64,000 nucleotides of DNA from Lichenostomus cassidix (taxonomy: Eukaryota > Chordata > Aves > Passeriformes > Meliphagidae), in assembly GCA_008360975.2 (NCBI GenBank), contig CM039183.1:80822350-80886349 (forward strand), in the 5' to 3' direction. Positions 23,626 to 36,922 of the stretch are shown in pieces. Within the stretch, counting starts at the first letter, position 1. The number at the start of each line of letters is the position of its first letter. Position numbers and translations under genes: made by a program. Below the pieces are notes generated by a model that worked only from the letters and a program-made list of their open reading frames with translations, ran no database searches and was not told the DNA's origin.

Positions 23626-26600
23626 AAGTTCTCTTTCATGTCTTCTTTAGAATGCTATCACAACCCGTTAAAAGCAACTGCTGTGTTCCAGGTCCCTGGC
23701 CCTTTAGAATACTCTCTCTTTGCAAAACAACAGATCAGACGGCCCTGGATCAAATTCCAAGCTACTGCTGCCTTTTTGGACAGATTTGGAGTCTTGTGAA
23801 TAGAATAGGAAACAGATTCCAAATTGTATTTAGAATATTTATGTGTTCTGGTCTTAGTGGTTCATGCACATTTACATAACTTATTCAATTGCCCTTAATA
23901 ACAGCAATACAAAATAAGAAAAAAAATTGAAGCAATTCTCTACAATTCTTAAGCCACGTCACCAGCCACAAGTCATATTTCTAGTGATGCAGTCTGTTGG
24001 GCCTGGAATTTTCACGTGCAGAAGACTGATGACACTTTCTGAGTAGAGGCAAATAACTTTTATTCCTTTTACATCTCAAAGGACCTACAGAACAGAGACA
24101 ATACTTTACCAGGGTAAATAAAAATTAGATGAAGAGAAAGAGCATGGTCATGGTCCCGCAGAGCTCAGATGCTTATGTGGATGATGAACAAAGTGTCAGC
24201 AACACCTGTACGCTCTCAGAATGTGGCAAGAATAGCTCTAACTTGGGAACTAACCAACAAGGAAGTGACATACTAAATGCAGTTGCTGATGTTCACATAA
24301 ATGAAAAAATTACTTCTGTGCTCACTATGCCTGCGTGTAAGAGGGAGGCTTGTCTAAAATGGTTTTCTGTATTTTAACACTACAGTTCTAACAAGTATAT
24401 AATAAAATGTACAAGTTCCTAAATTGAGAGATATTTGACAGCATCACCTTTTAAGAAAAACATTTCTAAATTAGCACCAAAAAAAAAAGAAAAAAATGAC
24501 TGGAAACTTTATAAACTGTCACCATTTGGTACATTTTGTCTTTACTAAGGGAATGCTGAAAACCTAGGTTTTCAGTAAAATCAGTATTGTTTTACTCTTC
24601 TCATCCAGTCTAGGTTGGATGTTAAGGTAAATATATTTCCAGAATCACTGAATTGTTTCCTCAAGTATCAACAGTTTCTCATTTTATGAATAAAGAAGAT
24701 TATTTCTCACAAGGAATTCTGTTCTTGACCCTTGAGTTGCCCTCTGAGAAATCCCTATCCAAGTTGCTTATTGCTGTGTTCAAATGCTAAATATGAGAAA
24801 AATTTTTTTTCAGAGTACAATTAAAAACATTTGGATGGTAGGCATTTTATTTCAAAACAGCACAGAAATCTTCTTAACTGGATGTCCTGCAAACATGTAA
24901 ATAACCTCCATGTGATCATTAAAATTTACAAATCCAACAATATCCACAGCATAAGAAATCACAGGAGGATAAAATAGATTATCTATAATTGCTGTTTAGT
25001 GTTTAAATAACATGCAGATATGTATCTAAAATATTTAAGGCAGGCATGCATGAAAGTCTTTACTAGAAATATTTTTGTTCTGTCTTTAATACTACTGTGT
25101 TAAGGTAAAGGGTAATTACAAATTGTCATGATGCAGGATTCAGTTTTTAGCTGATTAGCATTTCTCTTTAAGAGCTTTTTGTTTTGTGATTTGAAATGCC
25201 TGTTTTCTGAATAACCCTCCCAATAATCATAATCCTCATAACCATGTCAATTATTCACCTGCCAAGTAAGTCTAAACTAATATATGTCCTCTTTTGCTAG
25301 TATCTCTAGCAAAATTAACATCATGTACAATTCCTTATTTAAATTTATGCCCTCAGTCCTTGAATTTTCAAAATATTTTCATCTTTTATTCAGTAGGTTC
25401 CGGGAATTCTATTTGTATCTTTATTCATGCTAAGTATCACTTTACTCTCAAGTAGCTCCTTAAGTTTCAACTATTCTGCTTACAGATCAAGACCAAATGT
25501 GACTGCAGAAAGGGTCAAGGAATTACCAACATTTGTAAATGTTAAATTCCAAAGCAGAGACCATTAGCTAAACTCTTGGAACAATTTAATCTACAGCAGG
25601 TACAGTGACAAGTCCTGAGTGAGATGCTCCAACAACACTTTAGAAGTCCCAGACAGCCTCATGCCAGAGAGGTTTCAGAAGCAACAGTTAGAATCTTGCA
25701 AAAATAGTATCTGTCCAGACATAATAATTTGGCATACTCTTGAAAATACTTTTGATAGAATTTAAAGTGTGTGTTCTTTTTGCTATCACCCAAGGGGAAA
25801 ATACTTATCCCTGAGGCATCTATGCATTGTGCCTCTTCCACACATCACATAGGAGGGTCATCTGTTACTAGCCCTTAACTATGACACACTGAATTGGGAG
25901 AAATTTCCAAGACATCTTCAGCAATACTGTTCTTATCTAGTAATACAATTTCCACAACATATTGTAAGAAATTAAACATGTCAGCAGTAGAGCACTGACA
26001 TTTCCATTTTGGAGTAAAAACCAAAAAAACTGTATTGGAAGTAACATAACAAAGACACACAAAGCTTTAAAAAAACAAATTCTAATCCCCTTTATTCTAT
26101 TAAAGAAAGCTAAACCATAAGTCACAAAGCTATCTCATTTAGAGAGAACAGCCAAAAAATATGAATGTATGAACCTTCTTAAGATAATGAAAATTTATAA
26201 ACATATTTTATTCCAATCTACAAGGCATATACTTAAAATCTGGCTTCTCTCATGTACGTTATTTTTGAAATTCATTCTAAAATTATAAAAATTAATTCTT
26301 TACAAGTTGAAGCATGTGAAATATGTTGGTTTGATTTTGGTTTCTTTTTTTTTTCAGAAAAGAATCTGAAATAAAGACTGGGAATATATCTATTATAGTG
26401 TGGGTCTTTCCAATTTAAATGGGCTACTTAAGAATATCTCTAACTTAAATACGAAGTTATAGATCAGACAATCCCATGTAAAGTCACTATCAGGAGAAAG
26501 AAATCAACAAAACAATCTAAAAAAATTTCTCAGTTATGCACACTTCAGTATTAGAGAAAAGGTTTTGTTGTGGTTTTTGTTTTTGGAGGACTTGCCTACT

Positions 26601-28120
26601 TGCAAGTGTAAGAGTACCACATGAAATAACCATACAATTGAAATAGCAGATGTTGTTTGTTGACATAAGAAATCATGTTCTTGTCCTGTGAGAAATGTTG
26701 TAAGGTAGACGGTGATCTAAGTAGGTCTTGAAAATAAACATCATACATAACATTTTTATAGGTAATAGAACACTAAGGCAATAAGATTAAGTTTTGCATA
26801 ATAGCAATAATAAAGAGTCCTCCATTAATTAAAATCACATCAGAAAACAATGGATTGCTGAAAAATACAGCTATGTTAGTTTCAAAAGAGTTGACAGCTT
26901 ACCTATTTTGGAAAATGCACAGAAGTACTGAAAATAAATAGCAATCATTTTGCTTTAGTGACTCTAGCACTGGGCAGGCAATACTGACAGTAATGCATGA
27001 TACACATTTATTTGTACTTAATCATAATTCATTTCTTTTTGAAAAGAAGCTTTTCAGCATGCTTTTCATCTCATAAGGCTTTTTTTTTTCCCCAAAAGCA
27101 TGACAATTTTGCCTCTCATTGAGCTTGACTTCCTAAAATTATCACTTCCATTACTAGGGATGGAAAGAATCAACTGAACCTAGCAAGTGGCAGGTGGCTG
27201 GTCCAAGAACAAACCAAAGCAGAAGGCTGTCACAGAACATGCACTTAAATTTCTTGCCACAGGATACTGTGAAAGCTGAAAGCTTGTATGGGGTGAAATA
27301 AAAGTAAACAGTCGATAGTGAAACCCATTGATACACATGTAAAAACAATCAATCACTTCACCTTGGATAGCATAAATTGATGGATACTGGGAGAATGTTC
27401 TTGAAAACATCTCCAAACTCCTCTGAACATCTACCATAACCACTGTCAGAAGCAGAATGGCCATTCTCATGTTCTCCTGTCTCCCAGTCTAATTTGCTGC
27501 CCCACCCTCTACCAATGTTAAGTTACTTCAGAGAAGAAAAATCTTCCCCTTTTCAGGCCAAATAAAGCCTCTTTTCAGCTCTGGAAGCTTGCAACCAGTG
27601 GCACACTTCTTCAGTTTCAATGAGATCAGTCCTTGCTCCAAAGCCAGAGACAGAATCTACTACTCCAGGCTCAGAATCAAAGAAAAAAAAAGTCCAAACA
27701 TAAACAAACCTAGGTGGTTTTGGATCAACTGAAAACTAACGCGTGCTTGAAGCTTGTATTCATCTGCCGCAAAAGGAAACAGAAAATCCATGAAAAAACA
27801 AAATGAAACAAAACACATAAGAAGGAGAAAAAGGAGTGATTTTAGGCATTGCCCTCTATGTGAGGAATAGGACAAATCTGGTTGAAACACAAGCTTAATA
27901 TTTGTAAGAAAAAGAAGTTGACATCTGTTTTCTGAATTACTTTCATCCAAGGAATCAAAGTCTCCATATACTTCTAATAGATAAAAAATGATACCACTAA
28001 AGAAGGTATCTAATTATGCAGTTATTTTTCCTCTTCCATAGTTAGAGGCTGAATATTCTGTAACTGTTCAAGACATTATTTAACTAAACCAACCTTTGTC
28101 TTTGATTTAGGAAGAAGTGT

Positions 28121-28162
28121 TCTATCTGTCTATCTATCTATCTAATCATCTATCTATCTATC

Positions 28163-28193
<31 letters not shown>

Positions 28194-28246
28194 ATCATCT
28201 ATCTATATCTATCTATCTATCTATCTATCTACCTATCTATCTATCT
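28121..28246. repeat. TATC tetranucleotide microsatellite
   Basis: About 126 bases of (TATC)n with occasional ATC and TATATC interruptions. It is likely to vary in length between individuals. Confidence 0.97.
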
Positions 28247-30140
28247 TCTTGTTTTAGAAAAAAATCTTCTACTTCTTGTACAGATAAAAAGTCTTTAGGA
28301 AAGTATTTATATTTCACATTAATACAAACTATTTTCCTAAAATGGATTAATGTTTCCCTTAGATATAACTGAAACAAGATAACAATAGTTTTGCAGTGAT
28401 TCTACCATTTGTCTCAAACACCCACTTTCCACTACAATTATGTCACCAAATCCTGTAACAACCTCTGAATTTTCAGAGAATACCATGAGAGTCTTCCAAA
28501 CTAACAATAAGACTCAAGAGACTTGGGAGACATGGAAGATATAATCAAGACATGTAATTCCATGAAAATTTGACAGGGTTGAAAAGAAGTGCTATTTTTC
28601 TTACTTATTGTATTGAAAACTATGTGGAATATGAATGTAGAACAAATCTTGAGTGGGTTAATAGAATTTAACAATATGAAAACATTGCTTATTCACCTTA
28701 AATCTGTGAGAAATTACAGACTCAACATATTTAATTTAATATTACACAAAATATAAAATGTCATGAAATCATGAGAACACCACATGAGTTTATCTGAAAG
28801 TTTGCCTACATGCGTCAAAACTTAATTTTGGAAGCAGTTAGAGTTTTTGACTTAAAACATGACAAAACAGGAAATGGAACAGATTGCTCCCTACAATCTT
28901 TTTAGGCTTTACAGAAACCAAATGGATATTATTGTAAGCAAATAAGTTTTTGCTTTCAAATTTTAATTTTCCATTAATTATCTAGTAGACTCTTCTGGAA
29001 AGCCTCAAAAAGAGTAATTTTCTAGACAACTTCACATTTTTTAATTTGTTTTTTGGTTTCAACTGCTTTAGCAGAATCGTAGTGTAAAAAGACAGGTTTT
29101 TAAAGGCTCCAGAGCAGCAGTTTAGAACATGTGAGTGTCATGGTGCTGGAAAGCAGTGATATGCAGTTCAAGATTGGCCCTCTAAAGTTCAGCATGCCAG
29201 CAGTAACTCTAAAGACAGTAACACTTAGAAAGATCCTTTTGAAACTGAAAATCTTCTGCAACCTGTGTGAAAATTGCAGCATCCTGACAGAACACAAAAA
29301 AAGCAGAGTAAACATGAAAGGGATTAAAATATAAACTGACCATCAGAAGCCAAATAGTTTTTCTAGCTTTGAAGAAGAAAATAATATAAAAAATATACAG
29401 GAAGGATTATCTACAGGAAAATGCTTATAATTCCAAAAGTTATGACATCAACTGAAACAAATAAAAAAAGAATTATTGAAGAAAGTTCTGTGGTCTGAGT
29501 ATTATAGTTTAGTGTAATATACTAGGTCATAATAAGTCCAAGGGCTTCCTTTACGTAAAACTAGATTAGTTTGACTTCCATTCGAAGTACAGGGGGGAAG
29601 TTCTGTGCTATGCAAGTGAAAGTTTTCACATGGCCAACCTATCACCTGGATGATTATGTAAATCTCAAATATGTTGGCTGACAAAGGTGCAACTGGCCTT
29701 AACTAAAGGCAAATGCCTTCAAAAATGCAAAGTCAAGCCGAAATTTGGATGTACAGCACCACTATTTTCAGCAAGCACAGAGTGGTTAATAGCAGGCACC
29801 ATTTCTTGTGTTAGAAGGATACCATAAGAAAGGAATCTGAGAATGCCAGGATTTGAAATGACCTAGAGGAAAGCTGAAGAAAATTTACTAAGATTTATAT
29901 ATGGCAAGACAAGCATGTAATTTTTCACTCTGGTATAATTTGTTATGCCAAAGCTTCAACACAGCTCAGTAAAACTAACTAGAACTGAAAAGTAGTGGGG
30001 GACTACAGACTTTTTTATTCTTCACAGAATCTGTTTGAAGGATAATGTTCTGAGGTCGAATTGGATACATTAGAGCTGAGTACCCTAGCAAAAAATACAG
30101 ATGATTTATCAAATAGCTTTGCTAAGACAAATATCTAAGG

Positions 30141-30155
30141 AAAAAAAAAAAAAAA
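30141..30155. repeat. Poly-A run
   Basis: A run of 15 As. No retrotransposed sequence is recognised immediately upstream, so it is listed only as a homopolymer. Confidence 0.8.
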
Positions 30156-30680
30156 GCTAAAAATGAGCAGAAGTGCATCCTTTTGCACAGAGTCACTCAA
30201 AAGGAGACTATTACAACCAAACTACAGAGATATCATAGAAATTTAAAGCAATTAAATGTGAAGAAGAAAAAATTCCAGAAAAAATACAACCAGAAAAAAC
30301 CCAACCCAATCGGAGCTCACAGTACATTCAAAGTCAAAAAGGATTGGAACGAAGCCTAGTGAAACAACACCTGACTTGAGAAACCTAAAAGACAGTGTTT
30401 TAGGCAAATGGCTGATGTGTCTAGTGGAGCTGTTACAGGAAGCTGACACAAATGTACCTGTAGGGCCCCATGTGGGGCTCTGATAACAGCAAGTAAGCAA
30501 CAGTTTCCAGAAACACACTGTCACTCATGTGAATGTGCTATGACAGCTGCATAAAAGAAATGTCATAGTATCGAGGAAACCAAACAGAGCAAAACATAAA
30601 CAATGGCAGCAAGGGAACGACATGTCAGGGATGCTGCTGGAAGTCAAAAACATACTTGCACTTGTTGGAACTGAATTTTA

Positions 30681-30729
30681 GCAAGGCCTGGGTTGAAAGG
30701 GACCTTAAAGATAATCTAGTTCTAGTTTT
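30681..30729 (-). mobile_element. Very short CR1 3'-tail fragment
   Basis: The plus strand reads GGGTTGAAAGGGACCTTAAAGATAATCTAGTTC, the reverse complement of the CR1 3' end (gaactagatgatctttaaggtcccttccaaccc). Only about 50 bases remain. Confidence 0.7.
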
Positions 30730-33700
30730 TTGTAAAAAAAGAGTTAGAATCCACTGAAAGGCTGTAAGGCTGTGATAAGGCTAAGATAAGGCTATGATTT
30801 CCTCTGATGGCCTGAACCAATGATATTACATGAATTGCATCTGAAAACCTCTCCTGTCTTCCTTAGCAGTTACAAACTGCTCTGCCATTCCATTCCCTGC
30901 TGTAGTCCCATCACCATCCTTTTGGCTTTTCTCTATTTTTTCCCTCCTCCATCTACAGAAAGCAGAAGACAAATGCCCCACTGGTTTGACCATGAGTCTG
31001 AGCCATGTCTCTGATTTTGGAATCTGGACAAAACACAATTTTTTTTTAAATTTCATCTTCCCACAAGAACACAGAATTGGGAAAACAAAATGCAAGAGTG
31101 GCAAATGAGAAAATCTTCAAATTAAAGAAAAAGATAAAAATGTCTTTACATTCACTACAAAACTATGGATGTTTTGAGGGAACTGGACTAACAGAATAAT
31201 TAGCACTATTTGAAACACTGCAACCTGCTTCTATGGAAAGTATAATTTAAAAATGCAATTAGGATATGGTATTTACCTAAACAATTTCAAAGCTTAATAG
31301 TGTTTCAAGAAGGTTACAGAAAACAGTCCCTAATCCTCACTACCATTAAGACAGAATATGACCTTTTGTGTAAAACAACAAATATGACCATTCTACCAAA
31401 ATTAAGATAACCAACATTCAGCCAAGGTTCTCAGAGACAACTCTGCTCTTTCTGCAGCTGCAAGCACACATGTCAGGTTTACTGTGCAAGCGGAATGCAA
31501 CATTAGATAAAGTACAGTATTTATTAAAAAACTGGCCTGAAAAGATTAGAAAAAATTCAATATTTCAGAAGATGACTAGCCTTTCAAAAAGATAGCTAAG
31601 CTTCAGTTTGAGACCGACTTTTTTTTATTTAATTAAATGGTCTGGAAAAAGAAATAAAACATATTTATAACATATTTATAACTGTGGACCAGATGTAAGA
31701 ATTCAAAATCATTATTTTATGTACCCCACTATTTACAATCAGGTAATAATTACCAGTAGGCAATACATACAAGAATCTAGCAAAGTTTTTTAAGTGCCTC
31801 TAGTAACACAACTCTTTTCTTGCTGTAAATTTAATGCAGTTTAACATAATTGCTTAATTTATCAAGCAAGATTTAAATCACTGTGAAAGATATTAAAAGA
31901 TCATTTTAACAAATCATATTAAAGGCACGGGCCACCTAGCTCTTCAAAATTATTTCAGATGACTGCAGGAATACATTAACAAAAATTTTGGCAGAAAATC
32001 ATTAGAGACTTGACTCATTGAAAGGGGAGAGAAGAAACAAAATCAAATCCTACCCGAATTGAGATACACAGATCATCTTCGTTATGCTGTAACTGACTCC
32101 TAGCAAATTTCTAGTTTTTAGAAGGTCTGGACTATCTGGCATAGTAATTGTTACATTACAAGTGAGTGAAAGACATCAGCTACAATATAAAAAAACCTTC
32201 CTATTTTAATGCTCAAACTTGTTTTATTAGAAAAAAAGTCACTATTCTTGTACTTATGCTGTTGTAGAAAACATGTATGCACAGGGGAAACTTCTGGGAT
32301 AATACAGCAATTTGCAGACTGAACAAATAAGAATGAGAATACTGCTACATTTTTATGGCTCTAAGGTAGCCATGCAATACATTCCTTCAAGATTCCCTGA
32401 TGACAACACATTAGCCAATAGGGAACTCATGCTCTGACTGTTTCTGCTACTGAATTTAACTCATTTAAATTGAATTAAGGTTCTTCGGTACCATATGGGC
32501 ACATAGTCATTTATTTAGTAAAGCTTTTAAGCTTCCCAGCCTGAAACATAAAAATTTCTCATTTGGTTTTGTCCCAGTTCCATCTCTCTTCCCTAATATT
32601 CTGTATTTTATATTCCTTTCTGAGAGGGAGGAGATAGGATTACCACTATATAGAACTATGGCTCATTCAATGCTCTTTTTGATTCTCAATCCTCTGGATA
32701 ATATGAGTTTAAAGACATTGACTCATTCATCCCAAAGGGTTAATTAGGCTCCTTCCACCTACTGCTCTCTCAGTGGGATCTTAGTCTAGTGTTCAGCAAG
32801 GTCAACCATGAACCATTACTACTCTGTTGCTTTACTTTCCCATGAAAGTTTCTCGATAGCTGTAAACTCTTTCCAGAATAAAACACGGCCTATCATTTGT
32901 TCCAAACACTTCTGTCCCCAAGTGACACAGGATTTAGCAACATGAAGGAAATCAGTTTTGGGTTTGTTTTTTTTCCCAACCCAGTTCTCGAATGTCTGAG
33001 ATTGTATCAGTTATCAACTCAAATACTCATGTGCAGATGAAGGAACCTAGTATCTGGCTTCTAGAGTGATTTTAATTCCACTCCTTTCTAGGAAAAAGAA
33101 AAAAAAATAGCAAAAACCTCAGCTGAAGAGCCTTCTTCCCTTTACTTGTTTTTAGGATCAGAAGAAAAGCTGTTGTGAAAGACCTTCATGAGCATCATTC
33201 CTTGAAAGGGGCAAAGTTAACAGCAGTTCCAGGTGACAACATGGAAAACCAAATGGAACCACTTCTGGCTGTTGTAATACAAATGAAAATGCAAAGATGT
33301 AGAGTAAATGCAAAAAATGTAAAATTAGGGATTATACTCAAAACTGGAAAAAATAATAAATAATAAGAGGCATGTATTAGGCCTCTTGGGTCTACTACAA
33401 TGTAAGAGTAAGTGTCTTATAAAACTATTTTCAAACTAGGCCTTCGTGTGGATGATGCTAACACCATTATTTCAGTGGAGCCAACTCTGGCTGTATGTCT
33501 GGAACACTGAAGAAGTATAGCCTCACTAAGTTTGATCCACAGAACCAGATTCCTTTGAAAAGTAACTGTCATTAAGGCAAGGGATGGTTCCAAAATCTAC
33601 AGTGAAAAGAAAGACCTCACCTACTCTGTAATTGAAAGAATGAAGTTATATGTAGGTAGATGACCATAGGGAAAAGCTTTTCTCTAGGTAAGCATAGAGA

Positions 33701-34096
33701 CTCAAACTTAGAGGTGCTCCTTATGAAAACTGTACAACACTTTGCCTGACAGGAAATATCAACACAACCACTGCACTGTTACTGCCTGTAACATCCATGT
33801 GATGAATGAATAAACTTTGGAAGAAAAACTCTTGAAGTCAGTACAAAAACATTGGTGAGGGAGGGCAGTTTATGCAGAACTTTAAGTTTGCATAGGTAGC
33901 TTAATAACTAGCTGGAGAAACTGATGAGGCAAATAAGTGTAACTTTTTACCAATCCCAGTGTCATGCTTGTGTCTTATGCCTACAAGTTATCTTATGTTC
34001 ACACTTATATGCCACTTGTTCCCACGAGGCCACAGAAGTAACAACAAACTCCCTTCAGTGAAACCAAATGAAAAGTAAACCAAGCTATGTTGATTA

Positions 34097-34154
34097 TTTT
34101 TGGTTTTGGTTGGTTGGTTGGTTTGGGGTTTTTTGATGGTTTTGTTTTGGTTTA
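34097..34154. repeat. G/T-rich low-complexity tract
   Basis: Repeated GGTT and GGTTT words (TTTTGGTTTTGGTTGGTTGG and on). Similar in make-up to tracts at 12596 and 44301, and complementary in style to the A/C-rich tract at 38632. Confidence 0.85.
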
Positions 34155-36487
34155 ATTTATCTATTAATTACATAGCTTGAAACTGGAGATTTTTATAATG
34201 ACTTTGCCAGATTTAAAATAGCCTTGTTAGCAGAGAGATGTATGTGCATCTCCTGCTGGTGTTGAAACATGAGACTGAAGACTTCCTTCTGAATTACGAT
34301 AATGCCTTTTGCTGTCTTTCTTTTGCTTTACTGGAGTTAATTGACAAAGTTACTACTTAGAGCAGAAATTATGCAAAGCTTTTGACTTTTTTTAAACACT
34401 GAAAAACGTAGTAGAACCTGAAAAGTCAGCTTTCTGCTTTCTTCACTCATCAGTTGGAAATAATCATTGTTTGGGGCAAATATCTTTCATTTCACCACTC
34501 TGAACATTAAGATCATACTGCCTGACTTAAGACACTGCCTTTTTGTCAAGCAGAAGTGCACAACAGCAAAAAAAAAGGTGAACTATATTTAGGGATTAGC
34601 AGATCTGTAAGAACTGGAATATTCCGACAGTCAAGAAAACATTCTTCCTAAATCAATGTTTTCTCACCACATTTGTACCAGAAAAAAAAGCTTAACAGGT
34701 CAGGTGGGTAACCCACAAGCATTGCTTCTAAAAGCAACCAGCATTCGAAGGTGGGAGACTATTGTGACAAGGAAGTAAGTTATTACACTCATACCTGATC
34801 ATCCCATCCTTGCCAACAGGTGCCCCATTCTCCTTCTGAAAAACCAAAACAGTTTTGGAAACATTCAGAAACACTAAGTGAGGACTTTCACAGAAAATCT
34901 GCAGTTTTAAAATTTTTTACTACATTTAGGACTCCTTTTTTAAATTGCAACATCCTCTGAGAGTTTCTGAGAAGACAGAGGTTAGAATCTCAGTACCTTC
35001 TGAATTTTGTCTTCTTATTCACCCTTTAGGATACATTAGATGTGGATCCTCACAGAAATACAAAGTATTGGCTGAAAATTCTGCCTTAGAGTGAAGCACA
35101 CCTGCAGTGATATCAATAGCCCAAAGATAAAAGGTGAGTTAAAGAAAGAAGAAAGATTACAGAGAATTAGCTCATATGACAAGAATTTTCATGGAATATT
35201 CACACAGACAATGTAGCTAGAACATTCTTGTGCAGGATCTGAAGATCAGGAAAGAAGATATACTAGATATTACCTTTGAACAAAGGTGTCTCTTTCTCAG
35301 ATGCAAGGATTTTTCTTACCTTTAAATTTCAATCTAGTTCTTCCATAATAATGAAGGGCAGAAAAAAAAAATCAGTTTCTATCTTCTTTACATCATAGGC
35401 TGGTTCATATACGTCTGTTGTAACCGTCATTTGTTTGCCCTTCAAATCATAATCTTTTGTTTTCTCAGAATAAAGGATTTTATAAGCATCTAAATCTGTT
35501 GTTTGTCCAAACTCTCTAGTCTGTTCTGTATTTTCTGAGAAGACATTAAGAACAATTGCTCTGTGTTGAAACAATAGCTAAAACCCTATTTTCTGTACTT
35601 GGTTAATGACATTAAAGAACTAACTCTCGACGGTTAAGCAAAATAATAATTCATTACATTAATGAATAAAAATTACACTAACCACAATCTTCAAAATTTA
35701 AATTTACAATAGCTAGCACCACCTTGCTTCATTAATTGATGAAAGAGTACTGGCAAAATACTCCGAGTGTTTTTTAATTTGCAGCTCTTGCATGTGGTAT
35801 GATTTATCTTAGGATTTAAAATTGTGCTTAATTGCATATTAAGCGATGGCAATATGTGCAACAAGTTTTTATTAATATCACTGCCTGTCATATTTCATAT
35901 TGAAAACAATCTACATTGGCTCACCTATAAAATGAACTTGTAACAAAGGCCTGCTTCACGCTAAGTAGCACATTAGTATTCTACACAGACTGTAATTGCC
36001 ATTCCACTGGTTTTATAATACTCATGTTTTGAAATGCTCTCCTCGCATTTATATTAAAAGCATTTGAGAAGACAGTCATTGAGCAGTGGGAATAATTTTG
36101 CAGGAACACAGGTACATTTCTTTAGATTTACTTTGACTTTGTGCATGTCTGAAAGTATTTCTTTGGTATTTGTTTTTAAAAAAGTTAACTAATTCATGTA
36201 CAGTGATTACTCCAGTAAATGCAGTAGTCACTGCAGATACAATCAAGCTCAAAATTGTTTTAGAAAGATACAGCATAATAGTAACATGATTAGAACACAC
36301 TGACACACATGATTAAGAGACTAATGCAAATTTATAATCTCTTTTAAGAATGAACTCTGGATGTTAACATGGTGAGAAGGCAAATGAAAGAGGAGGAAAT
36401 GCAATACAAATACAAACGATCTGTAAAAAAATTAGCATAATACAATACTTAAGGATAGTTTTGATGAGAAACCGTGAGATTGCAAGA

Positions 36488-36922
36488 TTGGGTGCTGTGG
36501 TTTAGGAATGGTATTCTCCAATTCAGTGCTCCCACTGAAATCATGCTGCCAACTGGCTTGCTCCCTTCTACCCCTACCCTGCGGAGGGCTGGAGAGGAGA
36601 ACTGGAGGCAAGAGCTAAAGATCATGGGTTGACATAAGAGCAATTTACTGGAAATAGGAATGAGATAAGAAAAGGAATAGTGACAGCAACAATACAAATG
36701 ACAGAATGTACAAGAAAGAGGGGAATGGTTCACATGCAAACAATAACCGACTGCTCCCTCTGCCCCACTATGGTGATCTGGAAGGATCCCCTTTCTCCTC
36801 AGAAGAGATGCCCTTCCCCTTGCTCCTGGAAATGATGTGAGGTGAACCTCCTGCTCCTGGCCATACCAATTCCAGGCTACTGCAAAAATTAACCCTGTCC
36901 TGGCCAGGACCAGGACACTGGG
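36488..36922 (-). mobile_element. Solo LTR, ERVL-like
   Basis: The LTR is 36493-36917, 425 bases. On the minus strand it begins TGTCCTGGTCCTGGCCAGGA, then GGGTTAATTTT and a GTAGCCTGGAATTGGTATGG block. It ends TTCCTAAACCACAGCA, preceded by a CTCTTATGTCAACCCATGA block and a CTCCAGTTCTCCTCTCCAGCCC-type block. This order matches the common avian ERVL LTR, whose typical ends are TGTCCTGG...AACCACGACA. The flanks are TTGGG and CTGGG, a 5-bp target-site duplication with one change. It is older than the LTR at 23356. There is no internal region. It lies in the MEI4 intron in the sense orientation. Confidence 0.88.

Noticed and set aside
27660..27950. Hydrophobic 96-codon minus-strand frame
   Set aside because: The hydrophobicity comes from T-rich codons in A-rich plus-strand sequence. 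There is no homologue or splice context.
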